Source of the DNA: Clostridiaceae bacterium
GTDB taxonomy: Bacteria; Bacillota; Clostridia; Peptostreptococcales; Peptostreptococcaceae
Reading direction: 5' to 3'
DNA length: 52,579 nt
NCBI GenBank assembly: GCA_902362365.1
Contig: CABIVQ010000018.1
Span: forward strand, 1 to 52,579
Shown one piece after another: positions 26,383 to 35,566 of this stretch; the first letter of the stretch is position 1; every line of letters starts with the position of its first letter. The position numbers and the translations under genes are program-made. Below the pieces are notes generated by a model. That model worked only from the letters and a program-made list of their open reading frames with translations. It was not told where the DNA came from and did no database searches.

Positions 26383-27105
26383 TCACTCCGAACTTCTCTT
26401 AATTAAAATATCGTCAAAGAATATATCTTGTTCTACTGTTATTTCTTTTGCCTTAATTAATTCTAGTATAGATAAGAAAGTTGCTATCACTTCATTTTTA
26501 TCACAATCTTCTATAATATTAGTAAAATGAACCTGTTCTTTCTCTTTAATAATACCTCTTATATATACCATCTTTTCCTCAACAGAAACTATTCTTCCTT
26601 TTACAATTTTATTTAATCTATCATCTTTAGACTCAGTTTCCTCTGATGTCTTTACCTTTAAGATATGTGGAAGAATCATTTTTATAGCATCTATTGATAT
26701 ATCTTCTAAGTCTATTTTTTCATCTATAATTATTTCTTCTTTTTTTCTATAGAATACCTCACTCAAGTCAGTAACATTACTTTTTAAATCCTCAGCTGCC
26801 AACTTATATTTTTTGTATTCTTCTAATTTTTCCATAAGTTCTAATCTTGGATCTTCCTCTTCCTCATCGTCTTTTTGTTTGTATAATAAATATCTAGACT
26901 TAATTTGAAGAAGTTTTGATGCCATTGTTATAAACTCACTCGTTATTTCTAGATCCATTTTATCTAGCATCTCTAAATAACTTAAGTACTGCTTAGTTAT
27001 TTCAGTTATAGATATATCTTTTATATCTATTTTTTGCTTTGATATCATATCATAAAGTAAATCTAGCGGTCCATCATAGACCTGCAAATGTATATTATAT
27101 TTCAT
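26383..27105 (-). CDS. scpA: Segregation and condensation protein A (kleisin)
   Basis: 240 aa. N-terminal YDGPLDLLYDMISKQKIDI binds the SMC neck; the central acidic/Lys linker and the C-terminal winged helix follow. The ATG at 27105 is preferred to the TTG one codon earlier; SD AGAGGT lies 7 bases upstream. Bridges SMC heads together with ScpB, encoded directly downstream. Confidence 0.95.
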   Translation of the reverse strand: MKYNIHLQVYDGPLDLLYDMISKQKIDIKDISITEITKQYLSYLEMLDKMDLEITSEFITMASKLLQIKSRYLLYKQKDDEEEEDPRLELMEKLEEYKKYKLAAEDLKSNVTDLSEVFYRKKEEIIIDEKIDLEDISIDAIKMILPHILKVKTSEETESKDDRLNKIVKGRIVSVEEKMVYIRGIIKEKEQVHFTNIIEDCDKNEVIATFLSILELIKAKEITVEQDIFFDDILIKRSSE

Positions 27106-27133
27106 CAAGTTACCTCTTAAAATTTTTAATTAC

Positions 27134-27724
27134 TTATAAGAATATTCCTACTATATTAACAATAACCCCATATATTGGTGCATAGATTATCATATAAGTT
27201 TTTGTAAATATTAAAAGTAATAGTATTAATTGCCCATAGCTTTCATACTTATATACAAATTCACTCCATTTTAATGGTATAAATGCTGATACAACTCCCC
27301 AACCATCAAGAGGTGGTATAGGTAGTAAGTTAAATGCTGCAAATCCTATATTAAAAGCAGCTGTTGTAGAAGCTATTGTATATATTGCATACATATGAGA
27401 ATTTTTTGCAATGATTAATGCTACTATGGCTGCAATTATATTCCCTACTGCTCCAGCTAAAGATACTATTACATTACCCCACTTATAACTTTTAAAGTTA
27501 TTAGGATTGACTGGAACTGGTTTAGCCCAACCTATACGGAATATTAATAATGTTAGTAAACCAACTGGGTCAACATGCCTAGCTGGATTTAATGTTAATC
27601 TTCCATACGCTTTAGCTGTATTGTCACCTAGTAAATAGGCTGCAAGAGCATGTCCAAACTCATGTACCGATAATGCTATTGCTATAGCTACTAAATATAC
27701 TAATATATTACTTAAAAAATTCAT
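27134..27724 (-). CDS. Site-2 protease family (M50) membrane metalloprotease
   Basis: 196 aa. Zinc motif HEFGHALAAY near residue 21 and the distal NLLPIPPLDGW motif; five or six hydrophobic segments. It matches the small YwhC/YdiL-type rhomboid-like M50 proteins that are often encoded upstream of scpA. Natural substrate unknown. SD GGAGAG before ATG; 28 bases to scpA, so one operon. Confidence 0.92.
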   Translation of the reverse strand: MNFLSNILVYLVAIAIALSVHEFGHALAAYLLGDNTAKAYGRLTLNPARHVDPVGLLTLLIFRIGWAKPVPVNPNNFKSYKWGNVIVSLAGAVGNIIAAIVALIIAKNSHMYAIYTIASTTAAFNIGFAAFNLLPIPPLDGWGVVSAFIPLKWSEFVYKYESYGQLILLLLIFTKTYMIIYAPIYGVIVNIVGIFL

Positions 27725-27922
27725 AACTTATCTCTCCTATTTTACTTTTTCAATAATACTATTATACCATTTATAAAATTATAATCAAAATATTTATATA
27801 AACCTACTCTATAAATATGAATTCAATATTTAACCTAATATGTATATTTTTATAAAAAATAATTGAATTCTAAATAATTGTAAGCTTTATTTTTACTCTA
27901 ATTTAATAATTTTTTAAACGAA

Positions 27923-27963
27923 AAGGCCCTTTCAAGATAATATAATTATCTCAAAAAGGCCTT
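27923..27963 (-). terminator. Terminator of the DAACS symporter gene
   Basis: AAGGCC-type arms with inner GATAA/TTATC pairing; T-rich on the minus strand side (CCTTTTCG, then a T-run). Confidence 0.7.
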
Positions 27964-27994
27964 CTTTATAATACCCTAACTACTGATTACTCAA

Positions 27995-29200
27995 CTATAC
28001 TGTTTTCTTTGTTTTCTCATTCTTACTCCACTTATTATTTAAGTGATCTACAATTACAGCTATTGCATTATCCCCAGATACGTTTGCAGCCGTTCCAAAA
28101 CTATCTTGAGTTAAATATAAAGCTATCATTAAACTTGCTAGTCCACCATCAGATGGTATACCTATCATTGGTAAGAATGGAAGTGCACTCATTATAGCCC
28201 CACCTGGTGCTCCTGGTGCTGCAACCATTGCTATACCTAGCATTAATATAAATGGTAAAACTGTTGTTATACTATAATCCATTCCGTTCATCATAAGTAC
28301 TGCTACTGCAAATGATGTAACTGATATTATACTACCTGATAAATGTATTGTTGCACATAAAGGTACACAGAATTCTCTTATATTCTTACTTACACCATTC
28401 TTTTCTGCACAAGAAACGTTTACAGGTATAGTAGCTGCAGAAGATTGAGTTCCTACTGCTGTTAAGTAACCTGGTATTTGGTTCTTTAACATTACAAATG
28501 GATTCTTCTTAGATATAGCTCCAGCTGTTGTAAATTGTATTACTAAGTATATTAAGTGTAATGGTATAACAATTAAGTATACTCTCCAGAAAACACCTAA
28601 TATATTCCATACTTGTCCTGCATAAGTTATATTAGCAAATGTTCCTGCTATATATATTGGTAATAATGGTATTATTACCGTTGATAAAGTTTTTGTAACT
28701 ATTTCTTGGAACTCTTGGAATAAGTTAAATAAAGTTTCACCTTTTCCATTATTTCTTAATGCTGATATTCCCAGCCCCATTGTAAATGCAAATACAATTG
28801 CAGCTGTTACATCTACCATTGGGTTTAATGGTATTGATAATATTGCTGATAACATTCCTGCTTCTGGATCACCTATGCTGTTTGCAACACTTGGATCTAT
28901 AAATGATGGGAATATTACTGATGCTACTGTAAATGCTATAAGTCCAGCTATTACTGTTGAACCATATGCTATTCCTGTTGTTACTCCTAATAATTTTCCT
29001 GCTCCTGTAGCTAAATCAGCTATACCTGCAGTTACGAATCCTATTATTATAAATGGTATTACGAACTTTAAGAATGATGAAAATAAACTACTTGCTGTTA
29101 CTAGTACTCTTACTAAAAACTCTGGCGCAAATTGACCTATAAGTATCCCCGCTATGATACCCATAATTAATTTTGGAACTAATCCAATTTTCTTCTTCAT
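27995..29200 (-). CDS. Dicarboxylate/amino acid:cation symporter (DAACS family)
   Basis: 401 aa with 8 membrane helices plus two re-entrant hairpins. Family features: LFSSFLKFVIPFIIIGFV, the Ser-rich hairpin TQSSAATIPV, and the late cation-site segment GAPGGAIMSALPFL followed by DSFGTAANVSGDNAIAVIV. It imports an acidic or neutral amino acid or dicarboxylate with Na+ or H+; the exact substrate cannot be read from sequence. Single gene with its own terminator. Confidence 0.9.
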   Translation of the reverse strand: MKKKIGLVPKLIMGIIAGILIGQFAPEFLVRVLVTASSLFSSFLKFVIPFIIIGFVTAGIADLATGAGKLLGVTTGIAYGSTVIAGLIAFTVASVIFPSFIDPSVANSIGDPEAGMLSAILSIPLNPMVDVTAAIVFAFTMGLGISALRNNGKGETLFNLFQEFQEIVTKTLSTVIIPLLPIYIAGTFANITYAGQVWNILGVFWRVYLIVIPLHLIYLVIQFTTAGAISKKNPFVMLKNQIPGYLTAVGTQSSAATIPVNVSCAEKNGVSKNIREFCVPLCATIHLSGSIISVTSFAVAVLMMNGMDYSITTVLPFILMLGIAMVAAPGAPGGAIMSALPFLPMIGIPSDGGLASLMIALYLTQDSFGTAANVSGDNAIAVIVDHLNNKWSKNEKTKKTV

Positions 29201-29438
29201 AATTACTCCTCCCGAATATTACTACATATTATTCCATTATTATAATTATTCCCCTAAGGAAAACCCTTGCATAACTATATTAATAAATTTTTCTATAATA
29301 GTCAATAGTTTTTGTTATTTTTTGAACAAGCATATCATTTTTTATATTTCATTTATAATAACTCTACCTTTTATTATTATCGTTAATAATATATTGTTAT
29401 TTATTACTTAGCTTAATTGCAAATTTTTATGTAATATA

Positions 29439-29477
29439 AAATAAGTGGAGCTTAATATAACTAAGCTCCACTTATTT
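29439..29477 (-). terminator. Terminator of the carboxypeptidase gene
   Basis: AAATAAGTGGAGCTTA and its complement, 16-bp arms with a 7-base loop, 16 bases beyond the stop codon. The remaining intergenic sequence to 29200 is AT-rich without other features. Confidence 0.88.
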
Positions 29478-29492
29478 CATTGAATAGTATTT

Positions 29493-30644
29493 TTATAACA
29501 TGTTATCTATAACTCTTTGTAACATTTTTAGATAACTTGCTTTATTCACATCTTTATTATTTACTAATTCTACTTTACCTACTAAATCTTTACCTTTATA
29601 TACTTCTACCATACCTAATGCTGTACCCTTATTTATTGGTAATTTTGGTTCCTCATATACTTTTATCTTTTTAGTAAACTCTTTTGAATCACCCTTTTTA
29701 ATAAGTACAGTTAAATCTTCTTTAGCTACTAAACTTACTTTATCACTTTCAGCTTTTTCCATAGTCAAGGTAGATATTTTATCATCTTTAGAACAAAGTT
29801 TTACACTTTCATAATTTGCAAATCCATAGTTTAAAAGAGATGATGCATCCTTAAATCTTTCTGGAGATGTTTCTGCTCCAAGTGTTGCAGCTACTAAATG
29901 GGTATCTCCTCTTTTAGCTGATGCTGATAAACAATATTTTGCTTGTTGAGTAAAACCAGTCTTAACCCCTGTAGCACCTTGGAAATGTTTAATTAACTTA
30001 TTAGTATTTGCAATACCTATAGAAGTTTGTTTTTTACCTACAACTACTGAATCCATCCAAGTAGTTAAATACTTACTTATAACATAATGTTTTAATAATT
30101 CTCTAGACATTGTGGCTATATCATAAGCTGAAGTATAGTGATTATCTACTGGTAATCCATTAGTGTTTGCAAAGTGGGTATCTTTCATATTTAAGTCTTT
30201 AGCTTTAGAATTCATCATATCTACAAAAGATTCTACACTACCTGCTATGTATTCTGCCATAGCAACACAAGCGTCATTTGCTGATGCTACTGCAATCCCC
30301 TTTAATAAGGTATCTACAGTTTGACTTTCACCAGGTTCTAAAAATATTTGGCTTCCTCCCATACTAGAGGCAATTTCACTTACTTGAACTTGATCATCAA
30401 TCTTGATTTTACCACTATCTAAAGCCTCACATATTAATAACATTGTCATTACTTTTGTGACACTTGCAGGTGGTAATTTTTCATGAGCATTTTTTTCATA
30501 AAGCACTTGTCCACTACCTACATCCATTAAAATAGCCGATTTAGACGATATATTTATATTACTATTATCATTATTAGCAAAAGCTAAATTAGCTGGTGTA
30601 ATTATAAGAATTATAGCTAATATAATGCTGGATAGTTTTTTCAT
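29493..30644 (-). CDS. Serine-type D-Ala-D-Ala carboxypeptidase (PBP5/DacF-like)
   Basis: 383 aa. Signal peptide (about 1-23, ending AFA). Active-site motifs of the S11 family: SVTK (S-x-x-K) near residue 62, SAND (S-x-N) near 116, KTGFT (K-T-G) near 224. A C-terminal beta domain of the PBP5_C type begins near residue 285, with a final amphipathic helix for membrane contact. It trims stem pentapeptides of peptidoglycan. DacF-like members act in spore cortex or vegetative wall. Confidence 0.93.
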   Translation of the reverse strand: MKKLSSIILAIILIITPANLAFANNDNSNINISSKSAILMDVGSGQVLYEKNAHEKLPPASVTKVMTMLLICEALDSGKIKIDDQVQVSEIASSMGGSQIFLEPGESQTVDTLLKGIAVASANDACVAMAEYIAGSVESFVDMMNSKAKDLNMKDTHFANTNGLPVDNHYTSAYDIATMSRELLKHYVISKYLTTWMDSVVVGKKQTSIGIANTNKLIKHFQGATGVKTGFTQQAKYCLSASAKRGDTHLVAATLGAETSPERFKDASSLLNYGFANYESVKLCSKDDKISTLTMEKAESDKVSLVAKEDLTVLIKKGDSKEFTKKIKVYEEPKLPINKGTALGMVEVYKGKDLVGKVELVNNKDVNKASYLKMLQRVIDNML

Positions 30645-30697
30645 TTATGTCACCTCTAAATTAATATTTAAGATTAGTCTTTCACCTTTATCTTTTT

Positions 30698-30925
30698 TTA
30701 TTCTAAATGTGTTGTAATGGTTTGCTTTAAATTATTGCACATATTTATTTCTAAGTCTCTTTTATTTTCTAGATTAATAAAATAATTACTTAGTACTCCA
30801 TTAGACTTTGCATTTTCTATTATGTCAAATACATCCTCATGATTCATTCCATAATCTGCTGCAATTTCAAATTTAACTTGTTTCAACGCTATTCTTGCAT
30901 TTTTATTTATTATTTTATAACTCAC
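30698..30925 (-). CDS. Small SASP-like protein
   Basis: 75 aa with a weak SD context (AGGAGGTTGC) before ATG. The first half (NARIALKQVKFEIAADYGMN) resembles the first helix of alpha/beta-type small acid-soluble spore proteins ('A..AL.QMK.EIA.E.G'). The second half (NGVLSNYFINLENKRDL) lacks the standard GGEMTKRLV motif, so it is either a divergent SASP or another small helical protein. Lies 54 bases upstream of the carboxypeptidase gene, possibly co-transcribed. Confidence 0.6.
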   Translation of the reverse strand: MSYKIINKNARIALKQVKFEIAADYGMNHEDVFDIIENAKSNGVLSNYFINLENKRDLEINMCNNLKQTITTHLE

Positions 30926-30980
30926 AATGCAACCTCCTATATATTTTTTATATAATTATTTTTTACTAAAACAAACAAAA

Positions 30981-31024
30981 AAACCGTATATATTAAGAAA
31001 ATTTTTCTCATATACACGGATTTT
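30981..31024 (-). terminator. Terminator of the ylbF-DUF503 pair
   Basis: CCGTATA and TATACaCGG with an inner AGAAAA/TTTTCT pairing, followed on the minus strand by TTTTTTTGTTTG. Confidence 0.75.
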
Positions 31025-31027
31025 AAA

Positions 31028-31315
31028 TTAATAATTCACTATTTCATCTTCAATCCCTATAATTTCTGCATCAGTATTTTCTTCTATAAAACTAATTATC
31101 GATTCCATAGAAGAATTACACTGACTGCTATTTAAATCAATCTTAGATATACCTATAGTTATCCTATGATGTAAATCTTGATTGTCTACTTCACTTACAG
31201 ATATATTAAACGTATTTTGAAGTTTTTTTACTATACTTTTTACAATCATTCTTTTTTCCTTTAATGAATGTACCCAATTAGCTCTAAGGTCAATTTTCAT
31301 AATCAGTATTTTCAT
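31028..31315 (-). CDS. DUF503 (YlxP-like) protein
   Basis: 95 aa. Family pattern ILIMKIDLRANWVHSLKEKRMIVKSIVKKL, then NISVSEVDNQDLHHRITIGIS. A ferredoxin-like alpha/beta fold is expected. In Bacillus ylxP lies in the nusA-infB-rbfA cluster and may relate to RNA or ribosome maturation, but function is not settled. 21 bases after the YlbF-like gene. Confidence 0.88.
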   Translation of the reverse strand: MKILIMKIDLRANWVHSLKEKRMIVKSIVKKLQNTFNISVSEVDNQDLHHRITIGISKIDLNSSQCNSSMESIISFIEENTDAEIIGIEDEIVNY

Positions 31316-31336
31316 AAAATTTCTCCTGTCTTTTGT

Positions 31337-31672
31337 TTACTTATAATCATTTTCTACTGCATCTGATAATATAACATTTATATTATTCATCATTTTAATA
31401 AGTTTTTCCTCATTTTTTAAATAATTATACACCTTCTTATTATTTTTAATTTTATTTTCTAAAGACTCTATTCTTTTCATTGTCTTTTTATCTATACTTT
31501 TATTTTGAATTCTATAACTTTGCAATCCCATTTGACTCATTTTATAATCTTTTAATAAATTTTCACTTTTCTCATCAGCTCTTACTTCTTGCATACTTTT
31601 TTGAAAATCTTTGTATTCTTTGCTCTTTTTTATTTCACTAGCTAAACTTGTAGCACTCTCGTATACGCCCAT
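31337..31672 (-). CDS. YlbF/YmcA family protein
   Basis: 111 aa, all-helical: ESATSLASEIKKSKEYKDF, then a long charged coiled region and KMMNNINVILSDAV. This is the DUF964 pattern of YlbF/YmcA. In Bacillus subtilis YlbF, YmcA and YaaT form a complex that directs RNase Y; here the neighbour is RNase J. SD AGGAGG is present. Confidence 0.85.
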   Translation of the reverse strand: MGVYESATSLASEIKKSKEYKDFQKSMQEVRADEKSENLLKDYKMSQMGLQSYRIQNKSIDKKTMKRIESLENKIKNNKKVYNYLKNEEKLIKMMNNINVILSDAVENDYK

Positions 31673-31772
31673 AAATACCTCCTATAAATCTATTCTAATT
31701 TAATATATTTATCATCATGCATTAAGTTGACTTGTTCACTTTAATATATTGCTTAAAATTATAAGATTAATA

Positions 31773-31809
31773 AAAAAATAGGCATGGAATCATTCCATGC
31801 CTATTTTTA
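31773..31809 (-). terminator. Terminator of the RNase J gene
   Basis: AAAATAGGCATGGAAT and its complement with a 1-base centre, 7 bases beyond the stop; effectively a perfect palindrome ending in T-runs on both strands. Confidence 0.88.
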
Positions 31810-31815
31810 CATTCC

Positions 31816-33486
31816 CTATACTTCCATTATTATTGGTAGTATCATAGGATTTCTTTTAGTTTTTTGATATAAATATTCTTTTAGGTTTTCTTTTATATTA
31901 TTTTTCAGATATGCCCATTCTTTTATATTATTTTCTTCACATTCAACTAGAACGTCTTTTATTACATTTTTAGCTCCATCCATTAAATCTTCTGATTCTC
32001 TTACATATACAAACCCTCTAGATATAATATCTGGACCTGCTAAAACCTTTCCATCTTCTTTTGAAATAGTTACCACAACTATCATTAAACCATCTTCAGA
32101 TAAATGTTTTCTGTCTCTTAATACTATATTCCCTACATCACCAACACCTAGTCCATCAACTAATACATTTCCTGTTGGTATACGATTTGTTACACCTGCA
32201 GAATTCTTGTCTAATTCTAGAACTTCACCTGTTTGCATAACAAATACATTATTTTCTGGCATCCCTAATTCTACAGCAAGCTCTGCATGTCTCTTTAACA
32301 TTCTGAACTCACCATGAGCTGGCATAAAGTACTTAGGTCTTACTAATCTATGCATAAGTTTTAATTCTTCTTGACAAGCATGACCTGATACATGTATATC
32401 CGCTATATCGTTATATACAACCTCTGCTCCCTTTTCAAATAAGAAGTTTATAACTTTAGATATTAATTTTTCATTTCCTGGTATTGGATGTGCTGATATT
32501 ATTACTAAATCGCCTCTTCTTATTTCAACCTTTTTATGTTCAGCTGTTGCCATTCTAGCAAGAGCAGACATTGGTTCACCTTGTGTGCCTGTAGTTATTA
32601 TTACTAATTCATTATCTTGATATTTTGATATATCATTTAAATCAATTAGCATATCATCTTCAATTTCTAAATACCCTAACTCTTTTGCGACACCAACTAC
32701 GTTTACCATAGATCTACCTGATACAGCAACCTTTCTTCCAAACTTAGCTGCCATATTTACTATTTGTTGTAGTCTGTGAATATTAGATGCAAATGTAGCA
32801 ACTATTATTCTGCTATCACAACCTTTTCTAAATAAATCATCTAATCCTGTACCTACAGTTCTTTCAGACATACTATAACCTGGCTTACCAACATTAGTAC
32901 TATCTGCTAACATTAAAAGAACTCCCTTTTGACTTAGCTCACAAATTCTGTGCATATCCATAACATCACCATCTATTGGTGTAAGGTCAACCTTAAAGTC
33001 ACCTGTATGGAATATAATCCCTTGGTCTGTGTGTACGGCTATAGAGTATGCATCTGGTATACTATGATTCATTTTTATAAACTCTATATCCATATTAGCA
33101 AGCTTTATAATTTGTCTAGGAGTTACTACATTTAACTTAACATTATTAAGTTTATGCTCTTTTAACTTAACTTGTATTAGAGATATACTAAGTCTTGATC
33201 CATAAACAGGCACATTTAACTTCTTAAGTACATAAGGAAGTGCACCTATATGATCTTCATGACCATGAGTTATAAATATACCTTTTATTCTATCCTTATT
33301 TCTCATTAAATAAGTTATATCCGGTATAACTATATCTACCCCTAACATCTCATCTTCTGGAAAACTTAATCCCGCATCAATTACTATTATCTCATCTTTA
33401 TACTCAATAACGGTCATGTTTTTACCGACTTCGTTAAGTCCGCCTAGGGCTGCTACCTTAATTTTATTGGCGTTCTTTTTAAACAA
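31816..33486 (-). CDS. rnj: Ribonuclease J
   Basis: About 556 aa. Metallo-beta-lactamase motif HGHEDHIGALPY, the HTGDFKVD segment, LADSTNVGKPG, the beta-CASP region (GTQGEPMSALARMA) and PAHGEFRMLKRHAELA; the C-terminal domain follows. 5'-to-3' exonuclease and endonuclease for mRNA decay and rRNA processing. Start: AAGGAG is 9 bases before a TTG at 33486 that gives MFKKNANKIKVAALGG; ATG at 33495 lies immediately after the SD with no spacing. TTG is therefore the likely start, though 33495 or 33513 remain possible. Confidence 0.93.
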   Translation of the reverse strand: MFKKNANKIKVAALGGLNEVGKNMTVIEYKDEIIVIDAGLSFPEDEMLGVDIVIPDITYLMRNKDRIKGIFITHGHEDHIGALPYVLKKLNVPVYGSRLSISLIQVKLKEHKLNNVKLNVVTPRQIIKLANMDIEFIKMNHSIPDAYSIAVHTDQGIIFHTGDFKVDLTPIDGDVMDMHRICELSQKGVLLMLADSTNVGKPGYSMSERTVGTGLDDLFRKGCDSRIIVATFASNIHRLQQIVNMAAKFGRKVAVSGRSMVNVVGVAKELGYLEIEDDMLIDLNDISKYQDNELVIITTGTQGEPMSALARMATAEHKKVEIRRGDLVIISAHPIPGNEKLISKVINFLFEKGAEVVYNDIADIHVSGHACQEELKLMHRLVRPKYFMPAHGEFRMLKRHAELAVELGMPENNVFVMQTGEVLELDKNSAGVTNRIPTGNVLVDGLGVGDVGNIVLRDRKHLSEDGLMIVVVTISKEDGKVLAGPDIISRGFVYVRESEDLMDGAKNVIKDVLVECEENNIKEWAYLKNNIKENLKEYLYQKTKRNPMILPIIMEV

Positions 33487-33646
33487 TTGCACCATCTCCT
33501 TCTGTCTATTCAATTTTCATAAAATCCAAACTATATTTATATTAATTTTAACTAATATCAAATCACGAACTCTACCAGTTATTATCATTGTACCACAAAT
33601 CTTGATATATTTTAAGTAATATTTAAAATACATTTATTCTATTATT

Positions 33647-33675
33647 TTGACAAAAATAAACTATTCTGATATCCT
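33647..33675 (+). promoter_or_regulatory. Promoter of the YdjM-like gene
   Basis: TTGACA, 17 bases, TATCCT, followed by SD AGGAGG and ATG at 33711. Confidence 0.6.
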
Positions 33676-33710
33676 CTGAATATATTAACTTATTATATAT
33701 AGGAGGATTT

Positions 33711-34448
33711 ATGCGTGGTAGAACTCATTGTACTATAGGTATACTAGCATCTATACAAGCTTCATTAATTTTTAAAATACCAATTTCGATATTTTCTATT
33801 ATAATATCAGCTATTTTTTCTTTGCTTCCAGATTTAGATGAACCAAATTCTACAATTTCTGATTTATTTTTTAAAAAAAATATATCTAAATTTTTATATA
33901 AATTATTAATATATTTAATTAATATATTAATATTCTTTTTTTCTATAAAAATAAATAATAACTTTTATTTAAGTTCTATTATAACATTTGCATCTATTTT
34001 TATAATAGAATCAAAATTAACACATAACTTTTTAAGAAAGTTGTTTTTGTCTTTAATATTTCTATTATTAGGAGTATGTCTTTATTTAGTAAATACAAAG
34101 TTTTACATAGTTCTTTTTGTAATGTTGTTGGCTATTTTTCCTTGGCTAAAGCACAGAGGTTTATCACATAGTATTTTTGCAATCATTATTATTTATATTT
34201 TGTTAAAACAAATAGAACTACTAACTAATATATACAATTTATCATTTTGGGGAACTATAAGTTATGCAAGTCATATATTTTTAGGAGATATATTTACTCG
34301 ACAAGGTGTGCCATTGTTTTACCCTTTAATTGAAAAAAAAATTTCTCTTGGTAATCTGAAAGTTGGTGGATATTTTAGTAATCTGCTTGAAATTTTACTT
34401 ATAATCAGTTTAGTATTTTTAATAATTTATTCTATAATAAAAATATAA
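33711..34448 (+). CDS. YdjM/DUF457-type membrane-bound metal-dependent hydrolase
   Basis: 245 aa. Starts MRGRTHCTIGILASI with a His typical of the family; LLPDLDEPNS, WLKHRGLSHS and ASHIFLGDIFTRQGVPLFYP supply the conserved His/Asp set. Six to seven hydrophobic segments. The YdjM group is predicted to hydrolyse phosphoesters at the membrane; in E. coli it is LexA-controlled, and no LexA site was recognised here. It converges on fur with a shared terminator. Confidence 0.88.
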   Translation: MRGRTHCTIGILASIQASLIFKIPISIFSIIISAIFSLLPDLDEPNSTISDLFFKKNISKFLYKLLIYLINILIFFFSIKINNNFYLSSIITFASIFIIESKLTHNFLRKLFLSLIFLLLGVCLYLVNTKFYIVLFVMLLAIFPWLKHRGLSHSIFAIIIIYILLKQIELLTNIYNLSFWGTISYASHIFLGDIFTRQGVPLFYPLIEKKISLGNLKVGGYFSNLLEILLIISLVFLIIYSIIKI

Positions 34449-34469
34449 GTCCTTATTCTGGACTTATAT
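34443..34469. terminator. Terminator overlapping both converging gene ends
   Basis: ATATAAGTCC, 7-base loop, GGACTTATAT. The left arm contains the YdjM-like stop codon (34446-34448); the loop contains the fur stop codon (34453-34455) and the right arm the last fur codons. T-rich on both outer sides. Confidence 0.8.
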
Positions 34470-34908
34470 CTTTATTACATTCTTCACATAAACCATAAAA
34501 CTTTACATCATGATCTACTATTTTAAACTTATATAAAGATTGTATTTCGCGTTCTATGCTATCTAATAAATCTTCTTTTACTTCTATTATCTTATTACAT
34601 TTGCTGCATATTAAATGATGATGATGGTGACAATCTTCCTCGTTTAAGCTTATTTCATATCTTACACATCCGTCATCTAAATTAAGCTTTGATATTACAT
34701 TTATATCATCTAATAACTGCATAGTTCTGTATACTGTTGCTAGTCCTATTTCTGGACAATCCACTCTTACTAAATCATATATTTCTTCACTACTTAAGTG
34801 CTCATTTTCATGTTTTAATAATATCTCTATTATAGCTCTTCTTTGTGGAGTAATTTTAAATCCGGTTTCTTTTAATTTATCTTTTAATTCATCCATTACA
34901 TTCTTCAT
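34453..34908 (-). CDS. fur: Fur family metal-responsive repressor
   Basis: 151 aa. Winged HTH (ITPQRRAIIEILLKHENEHLSSEEIYDLV, recognition region GLATVYRTMQLL) and dimer domain with the metal/zinc ligands: a HHHHHLICSKC stretch and a C-terminal LCEEC. Both CxxC pairs are present, as in zinc-structured Fur or PerR. The His run and the absence of clear PerR markers favour Fur, but Zur or PerR cannot be excluded. Candidate self-operators lie upstream. Confidence 0.85.
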   Translation of the reverse strand: MKNVMDELKDKLKETGFKITPQRRAIIEILLKHENEHLSSEEIYDLVRVDCPEIGLATVYRTMQLLDDINVISKLNLDDGCVRYEISLNEEDCHHHHHLICSKCNKIIEVKEDLLDSIEREIQSLYKFKIVDHDVKFYGLCEECNKDISPE

Positions 34909-34927
34909 TTATTTCACCCTTTTTCAA

Positions 34928-35058
34928 TTGATAATCTTTATTTATTAAAAATTCTATATGAATTTTATGTATTTGTCAACATATTAAGATAAAGCTTAGT
35001 TTAAATTATCTTCAATTGAGAATATATGTTTTAAAATTCACTTAATATTGATTCTCAA
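34928..35058 (-). promoter_or_regulatory. Candidate Fur boxes upstream of fur
   Basis: TTGATAAT (34928-34935), TTGAGAAT (35016-35023) and ATTCTCAA (35051-35058) resemble half-sites of the Fur/PerR consensus (TTGATAATNATTATCAA). The last two form an 8-bp inverted repeat 27 bases apart. Their position upstream of fur suggests autoregulation. The remaining intergenic sequence to 35162 is AT-rich. Confidence 0.4.
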
Positions 35059-35162
35059 TTTTATATGTATACTATAGTATTATTACCCTATTTTTTTAGA
35101 TTTAAGCAATAAGCACATATCTTTTTTAAAATTCATTATTGCCATTATCCTATAAATAATAA

Positions 35163-35192
35163 AAACCCACTTGATACATAAGATCAAGTAGG
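35163..35192 (-). terminator. Terminator of the ruvX-DUF1292 pair
   Basis: CCcACTTGAT, 7-base loop, ATCAAGTaGG, then GGGTTTTTATTATTT on the minus strand. Confidence 0.82.
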
Positions 35193-35215
35193 CTCTCTAT
35201 ACAACAAACTATATT

Positions 35216-35500
35216 TTATTGTTCGTCTTCGTCGAAGTTTAATCCTTCTTCTTCCATTATAGCATTGTATACAGCTACAACAGTTTCATACTCATCATCA
35301 TTTTCTAAAGGAACTAATATTTCTCCTTCTTCATCTTGGTCTATTCTAAATATTAAAGCTTCTTCTGCTTCTTCATCTTCAACAGGCATTAATATAGCAT
35401 ATTCCTTTTCTTCTGCTTCTAGAGTTAATATTATTTCAAATTGACTTTCTACTCCATTTTCATCAATTAGGTTTATTATGTTTTCTTGCATATTGTTCAC
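35216..35500 (-). CDS. DUF1292 family acidic protein (YrzB)
   Basis: 94 aa, strongly acidic: NIINLIDENGVESQFE, then EEKEYAILMPVEDEEAEEALIF and the ending NAIMEEEGLNFDED. These are the DUF1292/YrzB hallmarks. It usually sits between ruvX and a fur-type gene in Firmicutes, as here. Function unknown. SD GGTGAAC before ATG. Confidence 0.93.
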   Translation of the reverse strand: MNNMQENIINLIDENGVESQFEIILTLEAEEKEYAILMPVEDEEAEEALIFRIDQDEEGEILVPLENDDEYETVVAVYNAIMEEEGLNFDEDEQ

Positions 35501-35566
35501 CTCAAATTATTATTTGTTATTTATATTATATATCATAAATTTATAAATTTATAGATGTTTTATTTA

